Positions 12,285-24,265 of a stretch of 64,000 nucleotides of DNA are shown in pieces (position 1 is the stretch's first letter; each line of letters opens with the position of its first letter). The notes under the pieces were generated by a model. The model was not told the origin of the DNA. It was given only the letters and a program-made list of their open reading frames with translations, and made no database searches. The position numbers and the translations under genes were made by a program. Origin of the DNA: Lepisosteus oculatus (lineage: Eukaryota; Chordata; Actinopteri; Semionotiformes; Lepisosteidae); assembly GCF_040954835.1 (NCBI RefSeq), contig NC_090718.1, forward strand, positions 15,267,532-15,331,531, in the 5' to 3' direction.

Positions 12285-12660
12285 ACTGACAGAGGCCCAG
12301 GGCTGCAACACCAGACCTGCCTGCAGGCCGTATCACTGTGTCCTACACAGCACACTGACAGAGGCCCTGGGATGCTGCAACACCAGAGACATTTCTGCAG
12401 GATGTAACACTGTCCTGTGCAGCTCACTGACAGAGGCCCAGGGCTGCAACACCAGAGACATTTCTGCAGGATGTAACACTGTCCTGTGCAGCTCACTGAC
12501 AGAGGCCCAGGGCTGCTACAATAGAGACCTGTCTGCAGGCTGTAACACTATGTCCTGCGCAGCACACAGACAGAGGCCCAGGGCTGCAACACCAGAGACC
12601 TCTCTGCAGTCTGTAACACTGTCCTACACAGCACACAGACAGAGACCCAGGCTCTCTCTG
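12285..12660. repeat. Tandem repeat of about 68 bp in the GIG2-like 3' UTR
   Basis: About five diverged copies carrying cactgacagaggcccagg, gctgcaacaccagagac and ctgcaggatgtaacactgtc. Two central copies start near 12425 and 12493, giving a period of 68. Outer copies are shorter and more diverged. Confidence 0.8.
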
Positions 12661-12797
12661 GAGTGTAACTTTTTGTGCCTGCTCACTGCCATGCTGAGGT
12701 TTGTGCAGAATATATTTTTTCAGGGATTTTAAAAGTTGATATGTACATTTTTTTGTTCTTATCTAATTGCTGTACTGTGGACAATGCAAGATAGTGC

Positions 12798-12803
12798 AAT
12801 AAA
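12798..12803 (+). terminator. Poly(A) signal AATAAA
   Basis: A canonical hexamer about 880 bases after the stop codon of the GIG2-like gene, on the same strand, followed by T-rich sequence and an A run. It is the best candidate for the end of that transcript. Confidence 0.5.
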
Positions 12804-12820
12804 AATAGACATTTCTTTAA

Positions 12821-14020
12821 AAAAATCACCTCAGTTTATTTTGTATGGACATATTGATATATCCAGTGAAGCACACTGTCCAGTTGTAATTTAGAAATAG
12901 TTTTGAAACAATGTGCACACAAAAAAAAACTAGTATTTTTAAAAAGAGAGAAATGAACAATTTTATATAGAAATCAAACTTACAATAAAAAGTCTTCTAA
13001 GAGCAGCTCCCTGGCGCAGAGCATCAGGGAGCACAGGGCACAGTGACGAAGGGACCAGCAGGAGGCTTCAAAATGGGCAGCGAACTCCAGCCATCAACAG
13101 AATCACAGGCTGGTCGAGCTACAGATAGTTAAAGGGACCGAGCTACATTTTCCAACAGGTAAGGTCATATGTTTACATTGAACCCTAGAGATGGAGAAGC
13201 TATAAGAATCGACCTTTGTACATAATAAAACTAGAAACTGAAATAAGTAACAGATCTATAAAGAGTTAAGAGTCGCTAAGCTAATATGACTATAGAATAA
13301 AATTCAAAACTATGCGATGCAGATGAACAGAGTTACAGCTGGAAAATGTGAAATATTGAACACTGGTTTTGTGTTGTTCTGCATTTTGAAAGAAGAAGAA
13401 GGGTCAGATTTTCCTTTGTTGTGTTCCTAAATGCAGGCTTCTCCGGGCACAAGATCTTCTCCCCCATGTGGACAAGAGACTCTCTGCTCAGCCAGAGTCA
13501 CTCAGACCTCACCAGCTGACAGTGTTTGTGCCCCATCAGCACCAGGTGTCAGGTGGTGGTTCAGTCCTGCTATTCTGTTGTAAGTTTGAGATATTTTCTT
13601 GGCTTTATTGAGACTCCTGTTTTGCTTACTGTATATACTCATTGAATTAATTGTAGGCATCTATAAGACTATAAGCCCTTCTAGGTGTTTGCTCGGTAAT
13701 TGAATAATTCTCACTTTAGATTAAGCTTTATTTTCCTTTGGGGGAAATTTGTTTTACGGCACAGTCCAAAACAACAATACAACCAAGAAGACATTCCGAA
13801 CAGAGAAGATTTTACAAGAGTGTTACAGGACATAAGAGAGAAGGGAGTTACTTTACATCGAAGTGAGATTGCATCAGGGATGAAAGATGTCCTGAGTCTG
13901 CGTCTGGGGACACGGAGGTGTCTCCCAGATGGGAGCAGTGGAAATTCCCAGTGGAGGGGGTGAGACACTACCCATAATCCTCTTGGCCTCTTGTACAGGA
14001 CTCTGTTTGTAGTGGATATA
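12821..14020. other. Intergenic stretch, no gene seen
   Basis: A/T-rich and without a recognisable exon. The part at about 13730-13990, with tgtcctgagtctgcgtctgg and gaggtgtctcccagatggga, looks like an old LINE end, but I could not place it in a family. A Tc1-like end follows directly at 14023. Confidence 0.4.
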
Positions 14021-14022
14021 TA

Positions 14023-14215
14023 CAGTGCAGTCCATAAGTATTTGGACAGTGACAATTTTTGCTGTTTTGGCTCTGTACTCCAGCACAATGGGCCACAACT
14101 TGAAAAATTGATCTTTGAAGACTTTGTTTCTATTTCTGTCTGGTGAGTGGAGACAGTAAGACACAAAAGAAATCTGGCAGTTTACACTTAATGCCCAAGG
14201 GGTTTTCTTCAATTT
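14023..14215. mobile_element. Truncated Tc1-like transposon end
   Basis: It starts as TA|CAGTGCAGTCCATAAG and continues TATTTGGACAGTGACAAT, with TTTTGGCTCTGTACTCCAGC following. This is the same inverted-repeat type that bounds the Tc1-like element at 26056-27683. The preceding TA fits the usual target site. No transposase remains, and the sequence diverges after about 190 bases. Confidence 0.65.
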
Positions 14216-15109
14216 AAGACCTTAACCGGGCATCTGCTGTGTTTATTTCCAGGGAGATTACAAAATGTTTGAGGGGGCAAAATTCCAAGTGGAAAGTAGC
14301 TCTGGAGGGCCTCATCAGTCTTCAAAATGTTCTTCCAGTTTGGTCCTGTGAGACTGACTGGACTGGTCTCATTAATGCACCTCGAGCACAGCAAATGGGA
14401 AAATACGAATTCGTTTTTATTAATGGAAATGTTAATATATATATATTCACAAACGTAAACGAATGTTAGGACCTCCACAAATTACGACACCTTTATTTGC
14501 AAAAGTATGCAGAAATGTACTTTATTTTTTTAATTTAAAAAGAGGAAATCCGACCAAATGATAAATTATACTTTCAATAATTGAACTATAAAAGAATAAA
14601 TTAAAATTGTCAAGGTACCAATCCCAATCAGGCTTTTTTGCAAACGTTTAAGCAGTAGGTTTTTCCACACAGCAGTTTCTTTTTGATAATTGCTGCATGT
14701 GTTCCCTGCACTTTAACATTGCAATACACAGACACTCTTCCATATAGGTGTGTGTATATATATACACACCTATACATTCAGATTCTTTCTGAGAAAACCA
14801 CCATTGCCCTTCAAAAGTGATCAGAGAAATTTGATAAAACAACTAGTCAATTTATTACATGGAAATAACATTCCATACTCAACACAGATTAAGAAACAGT
14901 AGTTCTTGCTCAGCCAACTTGTATTAGAACAAGCAAAAACAGTAATTGACACACATAGAGCATACAATGTGGTATATTTGGAATTTCAGAACTTTGATTA
15001 AGTTCCCTCTAAAAGATTGTCAGTCATTTCGACTGAAAATTTGTTGATAGAAAAGAGAGTCAAAATCAAGGATTAATGTTTAAATTGGGTTGATGTAAGT
15101 GGGTGCCGT

Positions 15110-15700
15110 ATAAAACTTTTCTGTACTTGGACCACTGCTGTTTCTAATTTACATTAATGATCTAGATTCTGTTACAATTAGTAAACTAGTTTCCCAAACT
15201 TCCAGATGATCCCAAAGTAGGAGGAAATACCGTAGAAGAGTGTTAATAAAAAAATAGATAAATATCAATTTTGATAAAGCTCAAGACTGGGCAAACACCT
15301 GGCAGCTGAAACTTTAATGTCGACAACACTGAGACTGAGGCTGGACGTGTGGAATGTGTGGAAGCAATAAAAAGGATGTCAGGATATAAAGTCAAAAGCA
15401 TAGAATTCAAATCAAGGGATGTTACATTAAAATTGTACAATGCAATACATAGCCCTTGATTTTAAATATTGTGTACAAATTTGGTCACCACATTACAAAA
15501 AAATATATTGCTGCTCTGTAATCAGTCCACAAAGGTGGAAACAGATTCATTCTGGCACTCAAGTTAGAACTATGGATTTAAAACTGAGAAGATGGTCTTT
15601 ATACAAAGGGTTCTGGGAGTGTGGAACAAGTTATCCAGCTGTGTGAAGCCGATACCTTAGTTTCCTTCAAGAAATGCCTGGAAGAGATCCTTGGATCAAT
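15110..15700 (+). pseudogene. Decayed non-LTR (LINE) reverse transcriptase
   Basis: Broken plus-strand frames read LGPLLFLIYINDLDS near 15120, then DKAQDWANTWQLKL, then YCVQIWSPHYKK near 15470, and a LYTKGSGSVEQ-like C-terminal block near 15600. The order (GPLLF..YINDL, the DKAxxWAxxWQLKFN region, the YCVQIWSP region, the TQRV..WN tail) is that of CR1/L2/Rex-type ORF2 proteins. The FADD catalytic box is damaged and stops interrupt every frame, so the copy is dead. Confidence 0.65.
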
Positions 15701-15894
15701 AAGATACCAATGACGAAATGGGCTAGGTGGCTGTTTCCATGGAGTGAGATTACATGGACAACCGGATAACTTTTGCAAATTTGGAAAAAGTCAGGATTGA
15801 ATTGTATCCAGTTAAGTAACTATAGCAACACATCCTCTACTCTCATCCTGCTCCGGATCAGGTTAATAAACTAAAATGAACCTTCGAAGTTTCC

Positions 15895-15990
15895 TTCAAA
15901 CCCGAAAAAGGCTCCACAGCCGAAATATTGTGCTCCTTTTCTTCTCTTTTCGGCATGGAATAAACCTTTACTTGTTCCTTTACAGACTAC
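15895..15990. repeat. Copy of the ctccacagccgaaa dispersed repeat
   Basis: Contains aaggctccacagccgaaat, then cttttcttctcttttcggc, then atggaataaacctttact. It is the same motif as the right arm of the hairpin at 43577-43713, so the sequence is dispersed in this genome. Confidence 0.6.
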
Positions 15991-16111
15991 ATATGATGAT
16001 GCAGCTACCTACTTGAACCAAAATTAACCTGACTTTGAGGACAAGAGCTTGACTCACAGAATAATCAGTCCCCTCTGCAAAAAACTGGCGCCTTTCTTCA
16101 GGGTTCCAGTT

Positions 16112-16140
16112 CACATTAGAACTTTGCAAGTTCTAATGTG
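16112..16140. repeat. Perfect 13-bp hairpin
   Basis: cacattagaactt and aagttctaatgtg are exact inverted repeats around a 3-base loop (tgc). No gene or transposon end is obvious nearby. It may be chance or the core of a small foldback element. Confidence 0.6.
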
Positions 16141-17499
16141 AAAAATATACAATTTCTGCAGAGTATACTTTATATTCATGATCTCTTAAGCCCTTTCAAT
16201 GTCAATACTAAATCAAAGCTAAGTGTTTAAAAGAAAATCAAATTCTACAGAGGTCCGAGATGCCTTGTGACTGTACAAGTTTTTTTTTAACTGTGTTGGT
16301 AACCCAGAGTGCTTTGGTGAACTGAATGTGTCACTCAATAAGTCATTTGGTACAATACAATAGTTTTGCATGCATTAAAAATGTCTCCTGGCCATACATT
16401 AGTGAATAACATCATATTCTCATATTTAATTCTATTCACTGTAAATGTAGCTTCTGTGCCCTGTAGCTACGTACCCTGATCTAAACACTTCTTACAGCAT
16501 TTCCTCATGTAATAGGTTCTCCGGACTGCACAGACATCCTCATTAAAGCCAAACACGGATGGGTTTTTTTAATGCATACACAGCATTACAGTATAGTACA
16601 GTAAACACATAAAACTCCCAACAACAAAAAAATTGGGATATTTGTACCTGGTTTATGACTTCCTGCAACTTGAAAGGGGAGCTGCAACTATGCTATTTGA
16701 TTCACACTGCCAAAATGTTTCTGAAGGACTTAATTCACACTTCAAAAATGTTGGGAAAAGAAAACATTCTTTATTGTGTTGATGACGATTTCTTCTCCTC
16801 CAGTCTTATTCTGTTCACAATTTTGTTGGGAACATTTTCATTGAAAGGATTGTACTACACTGTATCGTACTCAACCACTGTGGATGATATTCTGGTACTT
16901 TGTCTTGACCTGCTTCTAGGTCCTCCTATTGTGGCCCAGCTACTGTAAATCCATAAATTACTGCTGCATGAAAACAATATTGTACAACTACACAATATCT
17001 TAAAGAGGAGCTCCTCTTCAGGGCCATAATAATGTAAATTAAGTAATTCCCCACCCAACAGATTCATGCTCACTCAATTTTTTTTTCTTTCTTCACATAT
17101 TTCACTGGATTTCATAATTGACTTTAACATCCAATTCAGCAATACTTTGCCAGGTGTCTTCCCTGGCTTTTGCAGCAGCTACAGAATAGCTCCCTGCACT
17201 TACAACAGCTTTTATCTTCATAGTTTTCCAAAAAGACCCTAAATGTATTGTCACTGGATTAAGACGCACATTGTTTCCCAGTGGTGTTGCTGGCGTGGAT
17301 GAAGGAATCGATACTCAGCCCTCCTTGCCTACTAAAGTGTGGCATGAACGTGCAGTTAGTCAGATAGTTTGAACCTGAGTTACTGTAACTGGATAACTTG
17401 AACCTGAGTTTGCCTTTGTGAAACGGACTTAACCTGAACTCAGTTATCGGGCAAGTTCTATCTGCATAATGTGAGAATTAGTTGAACTTGCTTCGTGAA

Positions 17500-18490
17500 A
17501 CAGCCCTACCTTTCTTATGTTCTAAGGGGGCAACAGGTTCAGACAAAATGGCAGCCCCCGTCTGGACCACATTCCCAGAAAGCCGAGGGAAAAGCTTAGT
17601 AAAAGAAGCTGATGCCTCAAATCACCTGCCCAGCTGCTGGAAGACGGCTGCGTCAGGTGACAGTTTTAAAACCAGCAGAGTGAGATGTACAGTCTGAATG
17701 ACAGAAAGCAGATCCTCTATGATAGGCAATCGCCAGAGGGAGCAGGAGCAGCCAACAGCACAGAGGAGCAGTGTGAATTTTTGGAATTACTTTTGGAAGT
17801 GCTTTCTGAGCCTTTAAGCTGGAAGCAGCCTACCTGCCTGCTACAGTATGTTAGAGACTGGAAGAAGTTCAGTTAACTGAGCAAGGAACTAGGTTTAAAG
17901 ATTGGTTTCCCCTCACATTGTAAAGAGCACTTGGTGTATACCTTACATTTGTCATTTGTGTCTATATTTCTGGGCCTGTCTATCTTCCTTTTTCTTAAAA
18001 GGATCTTTGTTATCGTTTTCCTGGACAGCTGGGCAAACAGACACAAAAAGCAGACATACTGTAAGTGCCCTTTACAATGTGTGAGATAAGCAAAACATAT
18101 AAAACTAGTTCCTTTTTCAGCTGCTAACTAAACTTTTTCCATTCCCTAACTTAGGCAGTTAAGCTACTTACTAGGTTAAAATCTTCACAAAAAGCACATC
18201 CAAAAAATAACTCCAATTCACTCCTTTTCTTTCTCCTGTTGTTAGTTGCTCCTGCTCCAACACTGTCCAACACTGAGAATCTGCTTTCTGTCGTACAGAC
18301 TGTACATCTCACTGACACAGACCTCTGCTTCCTAGGTTTTAAGATGTCACCTGACTAATGGCCTTCCAGCAGCTGGATTGAGGGCAGGATGCCACTCCCC
18401 ACCCATGTATGAGGAATGTGGTTCACAAAAGCTGCCATTTTGTCTCAACCTGCTGCCCTCTTATAGAATGTTTTGCAGAATTATTTTTAA
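17500..18490. mobile_element. Foldback element, arms of about 430 bp
   Basis: Bases 17510-17945 match the reverse complement of about 18055-18485. Shared blocks in order are: caacaggttcagacaaaatg against the reverse of cattttgtctcaacctgctg; agtgagatgtacagtctga against tcagactgtacatctcact; agaaagcagatcctc against its partner; gtgaatttttggaattactt; and acattgtaaagagcacttgg. Roughly 110 bases separate the arms. There is no coding capacity, so it resembles a foldback or MITE-like DNA transposon. The arms have diverged by small indels. Confidence 0.7.
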
Positions 18491-20706
18491 AATCAGCAGA
18501 ATTACTTAATCTTGCAATATTGTTGTTATCTTTGCTCCTGATTTGTATAATAAGAAATATTGTAGAAATTCAAGATCTTTCAAATACATAGTAGATATGT
18601 CATGAGCCCCATGCTCAGAAAAAGGGCGATTTGCAGTAGTTCCCTGAGGTCAATCAGCCCGACTCTGAGATTTTAGTTTAACATGATTTACCATGTGACA
18701 GAAGGAAGGTGCAGCCTGTTGGTTAAAAGCACCAGACCGTTAAGACACAACACGAACTCCAGATGAAGGAAAGCTTACAGATTGCCCAGGGCAGCTGCTG
18801 CAAAAACAGAATGATACAGGGAAAAGCCATAAAAAGGTGGCAACATAAACTCCACAATTGCTTTGAAGACATTGTAAAATATTCAGTCTCATTTTGTTAC
18901 AGCACTCATATCATTAAAAAATCGACCAATTCGTGAGGGATATACAGATTGCACATAATGCCACTGTGATTGGAATTTAGCCTGGATACTGGTGTACTCT
19001 TACTCTATGAATGGACAACGCAGTTGAAGTTTAATGGCAAAGTAGTTGGACTAGTTGGACAACCTCTACTAAGCATGCAGCCAGAGTTGAAACTGCAGGT
19101 CAACATGGAAAAGGTCAACCCACTCATCGTCCAACACAATGTTCAGCAGATTAAAATGAGTTCTCTTTTGCAGAAACCAAGGAGCGTCTGTGGTGGGAGC
19201 AGCAGTACAGAGCCTGCAATGTCGGCGTGAAACCCTGTGACGCTCAAAAGGCCAGAACAAGGCAAAAGATGAAAATAAAACTCTTCGGTGCTAAAGACTG
19301 TGACACAGACAGCCAGAGACAGAGGGCAAAAAGGGAATTAGGGCTGTAGGCTATACAAAAGTTTGTTAAAAGATTCAGACGATAACATTCACCAAACTAC
19401 AGACAATTGTTCTAGACAAAATTGTGTAATTAGAAATCAATTAAAAGAAGATATGGACAGTCACACAACACACACCACTGACCGGCAGGTTGAAACAGTG
19501 TTGAGGACCTGAAACACCTGACTAATGGTTCCTGCAGGTCACTATTCACAGACATGGGTCAGACTGAACCCCTCTGTCCTCTCGTGTCAATCGCACTCTG
19601 CATACGGGGGGTTTTCCATGTACAAGTTTTCCATGTACGCCATGTCAGTGTCAGCCCAAAGGAAAAGGACTCTCTGGACTCCGGAATGGCAACAGGTGAG
19701 GTGGGGGTGGGGAGGGATCCCCGAGAACAGCTGGAACATGATGGTCTTGTCACCTGAGCGAACAGCATGAGAGCACATCGTGTCAAACACTTTCACAAAG
19801 TGGTGACAGCAATACAAAACACACAAAAATCAAAGCCACCTGTAGACCTATGCCAACACAAAGTTAAAGCACTTGTCTTGAGCCCTGTCAGGATGCATTA
19901 TGGGAAGACTGCAATGAAATGATGCTGCCTGCTGGGAAGCAGTGGGGGACCCCTGGGAATTGGCTCCACTTTACATTTACATTTATACATGCCAACTGAC
20001 ATGTCCACAAGCTCCAAGAGGACACTACAGAAATTCACCATGTTTAGTGGCAAACCCATTATTGCCCACACAGGTGGGATGTGAAAGCTGGGGCACACGT
20101 ACACAGCACCCCCCCAAGTGAAGTGAGAGAGGTGACACATGCTCCTGCTTGGGTCCGCGCATCGGCAGCCGTTCCAACATCTCGACCGCCAGAAAAACAT
20201 TTCTCTCACCGAAAACAGTAGGGGGCTTTGGAAATAACAACACAACAACAGTAATTATAAAGACGTGCCGATAGCAAGGCTGTACAAAAACACTGTCATT
20301 ATTGTGAGAGGCAGCTGCACCAGCGAGCCACATGCCAGCTGAACCAGGGCCCAGAACCAGGACACGGACAAGGACAAGGCCTCAGACAGAGAACACCTGG
20401 GCTGAAACAAAAAATCCCTGAATGGCTTCTGCCTAGTTGAATGGACACTGTGCCAAACAGCACAAGCACTGGCCATCACACTGAGTTTACACCTGTCCTT
20501 TCTTCCCACACCTTTTAAAAACTCCAGAGCTGAAAAGTTTCACAAAAACAAGGTCTCTGTGGTGCTTGCACCCGGCACTTTGTTCTTCCTGATTGTGCGG
20601 CAGGGACAGCAGAGCCCCTCCGTTTACGGAGCTCTTCCAAGGGGGAGAGAGCGAGAGGAGATCTGGACTGAAAGAAAGGGGCTGCGTGTCGGAGGCCCTC
20701 CGCTGC
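18491..20706. other. Intergenic stretch and likely NKAPD1 3' UTR
   Basis: No exon-like sequence was recognised. The part next to 20707 must contain the NKAPD1 3' untranslated region, since that gene runs leftward. I could not choose a single poly(A) site. TIMM8B and SDHD coding sequence, next to NKAPD1 in human, was not seen. Confidence 0.45.
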
Positions 20707-23700
20707 TCAGTCCTCAGAGCTGTCCTCCGACTTCTCCTCGTCCGCCACCTTCCAATTCCTCCTCCTCCTCTTCCTGCGCAGCTCCTCCTCGTGCTCGCTC
20801 TCCGCCCGGGCCTCGTGGGGTCTCTTCCTGCGGCCGCGGGGGGTCCCTCCCGTCTCCTCGTCCTCCGAGCTGCTGCTGCTGCTGCTGTGCGAGTCCTTCC
20901 TGCCGCCCGGGCCCTTCTCCTTCCTCCTCTTCCTCCGCTTCTCCTTGCTGCTCTTCTTCCTGCGCTTGCCCGGCTCCTCCTCCTTCTTCCTCTTTTTGGC
21001 CTTCTTCTTCGTCTTCTTCTTCAGCGTCTTCTTGGAGCGCTTGCGTCGGCCCGACTCGGGGCTCGCCGACCTGGGCGCCTTCTCTCGGCGGTGGATGTTC
21101 TCGCCATCGCTGCACTGCTGGTCACTGGGAGAGACAGGGGTGACAAAGTCAGTGTCTCTCAATTGACAGGCCGATCTTGACCGACTGGGGAGCAGATGTA
21201 TCCTTGGAGGGCCAGCTGAAGTCTTCCTGCAGATACTGGATTGCGATAATATTACAGGAGTGGGTCACACCCTCTCAACTCCCCTGCCATTTCACTTTAG
21301 CCCCAGCTATACTGTAAAACGCTCCAAGAATTATCCACTGCTTTTACATTCACGAGACATACGTGTATGTGCCATGACATATAGTCTATATAATACTTGT
21401 CCTTTGTTAAAATAAAAGGCACAGACACTTGTTGCTGCAAAAAAGGACCATAAAACCAGATCCCACTAAGAGTATGCAGTGTAACAGACTGGGTACATTT
21501 TACAGGTAAACCCTGAAGGGGATGAGTATGCTGCACAGTACAGAATTGTGGGGTTTCTTACCTGTCTGTCTCAAACTCTTCGGGGTAGAGCTCCTTAAAG
21601 CCACTGTGGCCCCACCTGGAACAGACAGCAGCGTGTTGTTCAACATCACTGAGCACAGCGCTAGGAAACAGGCAATTGCACAAACCTGTATGTACAGTAG
21701 ATGTACCTATAAGGGACACAGCTGGATTCCATGAACACTAGGAACACTAGATCAGACTAGGAACTAGTCAGAGTGGTAACAGTTACCCCAGATAATATGA
21801 GGAATGCCATTTACATTGCAAGCTGCTGCAGCTACTGTAGTAAGAAAATGTTTGTGCATCAGGAGAATCAGCCTTCTCAATGCGCCTGCGCTGACATGTC
21901 AGTGTCAGCTGTTTTAACGCGGATGACTGGCCAGACACCAACCTGTCGGGGTCGCCGGCCTCGAACTCGTACAGCTTCTTGGTCCAGTGGCGGGCCTCGC
22001 GGACGTCTCCCTCGGAGCTCTGCGCCGTTGCCGCCCCCCCGTCCCCGGGGAGCTCCTCCTCGTCGAAGCCGTCACAGCGCATGCGGCCCCTGACACACCA
22101 AACAGCACAAAATTACCGTTCCTCCTCGCAGCTCTGCACGGCCAGTTTCAAAGGATCGGGAACCGTGCAGGGGTCTCAAAACAGGAACTGGAACAGAAAA
22201 GCTGGAACCAGACCCAGATCCTGTGTGAGTGCGCCCTAAGCAGGAATGCAGAGTCAGTGATTTTGAACAGCAGACAGCGACACAACCTGGCCTGTGCTGA
22301 TAGCATCCTGCAGGACCTCCTGTCCAGGGCACTGGACACTTTTAGAAATCAATCAGTCCAAGTTCTCAGAAAAAGCTCCCCATGCATTGTTCAAATCTTC
22401 ATGAAGGTAAATTATTACTGATCCCCATTTGTAGAATCAATAGGCTAAAAGCCTCTCTCATTGGTTAGTGTTTTAAAAAACTCATTCATTTAGCATCTCT
22501 TTAAGCCCAGTAATGTAGTCTTGGACAGAACCCTTGTTAAACAGAATGCTAAATAGGATATTAAATAGAATTTGCCTTTTTAAGTTGTTTTGTGTCTTGA
22601 ATATAAGGAAGCAATTCTATATTTTCTATGCAGGTTGAAGGCAGGTCTCTGGTAGCTCACTGTATTGTACATAGCTGTATATAGCCATGAAGACCATGTG
22701 CTGTTTGCTTGTGTAGCTATAACAACATAAATATTTGTCTTATTAAGGTCCCCCCTTTTACTCTATTACCAAGCTGTGTTGGAGAAGCTAAGAGCACACA
22801 TGCTGGTAATGCTCGGTATTCCCTTAAAATCAGGGTTGTTATTATTATTGATATTAGAATTTGCTATGTTTTCAGGACCTGATTTTTGGATTTTAATTTG
22901 ACAGCTCCTTTTTTATACACTCCCCCCCATTTATAGTACAATACTTTAGGTTTCCTGTAACTTATATAATACTGCAGGGTTGTCTTTCTAGGAAAGATTA
23001 AGAACACTATTGAACACCACAGCCTGCTGTACAGAGCTCTTATTTAGGAGGATGCAAACCTGCTCAGGTCATGATCCAGCTTTCGTCGATGCCATCTGGC
23101 ATGATCACCCAGCGTCTGGCGCTCCTTCTCCCTCATCTTCCACATCTCCGACTCCTCCTGGATCTGCCCCACCAGGAAAGAAGGAGACAAACGCAGGTGT
23201 GGTTACAGCTCGGCAAATCCCGATCACCAGCACCACAGCCTGACAGGATCTGGCAGGATCTTATAATCATAAGAGTAATAATAATTGGAGTAATAATAAT
23301 ACTGGAGTAATAATAATTGCTTACAATTATTATTATAGTTATAATAATTATTATTATTATAAAAGCTTATAGCGCTTTTCTGGACACTCCACTCTTCTTT
23401 CTGTAAGTAAGAATTCCATTGTACCAGTACCGGTTACATATGGCAATAAAGTTCAAGTTCAAGTTCAAAGCGCTTTACAGGTAATGGGGATCCCCTCCAC
23501 CACCAGTGTGCAGCCCCACCTGGATGATGCAACGGCAGCCATAGTGCGCCAGAACGCTCCCCACACATCAGCTCTCAGTGGGGAGGAGAGCAGAGAGTAA
23601 TGTAGCCAATTCATAGAGGGGATTATTAGGAGGCCACGATTGGTAAAGGCCAATGGGAAATTTTGCCAGGACGCCGGGGTTACACCCCTACTCTTTTCAA

Positions 23701-24257
23701 GAAACGCCCTGGGATTTTTAATGACCACAGAGAGTCAGGACCCTGGTTTTACGTTTCATCCGAAGGACGGCGCCTGTTTACAGTATAGTGTCCCCGTCAC
23801 TATACTGGGGCATTAGGACCCACATGGTCCACAGGGTGAGCGCCCCCTGCTGGCCCCACTAACACCTCTTCCAGCAGCAACCTTAGTTTTTCCCCAGGAG
23901 GTCTCCCATCCAGGTACTGACCCGGCTCACACCTGCTTAGCTTCAGTGGGGCTGCCAGTTGTGAGTTGCAGGGTGATATGGCTGCTGGCGATGAGGACGA
24001 TTCTGGATTGGGGTACCGTCTGGGTGGGTTTTCTGTGGTGTTCCGGTTTCCACATTCATAAACAAATCCATGCTGTCCTGGTTAACTGACATCTCTAAAG
24101 TCGTGCGTGTGTGCATGTGTGTGTGTGCGTGCGCCCTTGATGTAGTCTGATTAGTAGCACCTGGAGTACCTGATGAACTCCTGCTTACCTTATTATGAGC
24201 ATCTGTGTGACGGATGACATTTCGGAGAAGCACCTTTCCCATAGGAACACGAGACAT
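20707..24257 (-). CDS. nkapd1: NKAP domain containing 1 (C11orf57 orthologue)
   Basis: Five coding exons, minus strand: 24257-24189, 23163-23060, 22089-21943, 21615-21562, 21124-20707 (stop TGA at 20709-20707). All introns are GT-AG and the phases join to 263 codons. The start [20 protein letters not shown] is almost the same as human NKAPD1; then come [38 protein letters not shown] and [17 protein letters not shown]. The last exon is a long Lys/Arg/Ser/Glu-rich tail ending [16 protein letters not shown], the family C-terminus. The human protein is near 292 aa, so this one is slightly shorter. Function is poorly known; composition suggests a nuclear, RNA- or chromatin-associated protein. An acceptor, ctgtatag, lies 8 bases before the ATG (exon starts 24265), so a 5' untranslated exon lies further right, probably near 25.4 kb. 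Intron 1 carries a 5S-derived SINE. Confidence 0.93.
23255..23365. repeat. (AAT/ATT)n-rich microsatellite
   Basis: Runs of aataata and attattat around a tataattattatt core, lying in NKAPD1 intron 1 at the tail side of the 5S-derived SINE. This position is typical for a SINE or LINE tail. Confidence 0.7.
23366..23989 (-). mobile_element. 5S rRNA-derived SINE (SINE3-like)
   Basis: Read on the minus strand from 23989, the head gccagcagccatatcaccct matches the start of 5S rRNA. It is followed by gaagctaagcaggtgtg, then gtcagtacctggatgggaga and cc, the conserved internal promoter part of 5S (to about 23899). A body of about 450 bases follows, then aagcgctttgaacttgaact and an AT-rich microsatellite tail. 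A 5S-derived head makes this a SINE3-class element. It lies in NKAPD1 intron 1 on the same strand as the gene. Confidence 0.75.
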
Positions 24258-24265
24258 GATCAAAC

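Larger units (their letters stand above)
11922..12820 (+). other. Probable 3' UTR of the GIG2-like gene
   Basis: The sequence between the stop codon and the AATAAA at 12798 has no coding signal. It contains a tandem repeat at about 12285-12660. The nearest canonical poly(A) hexamer in the sense direction is the one at 12798, so this whole segment is the likely 3' untranslated region. Confidence 0.5.

Noticed and set aside
20559-21180. Plus-strand Ser/Pro/Leu-rich open frames of about 195 residues
   Set aside because: They are antisense shadows of the Lys/Arg/Glu-rich last exon of NKAPD1.
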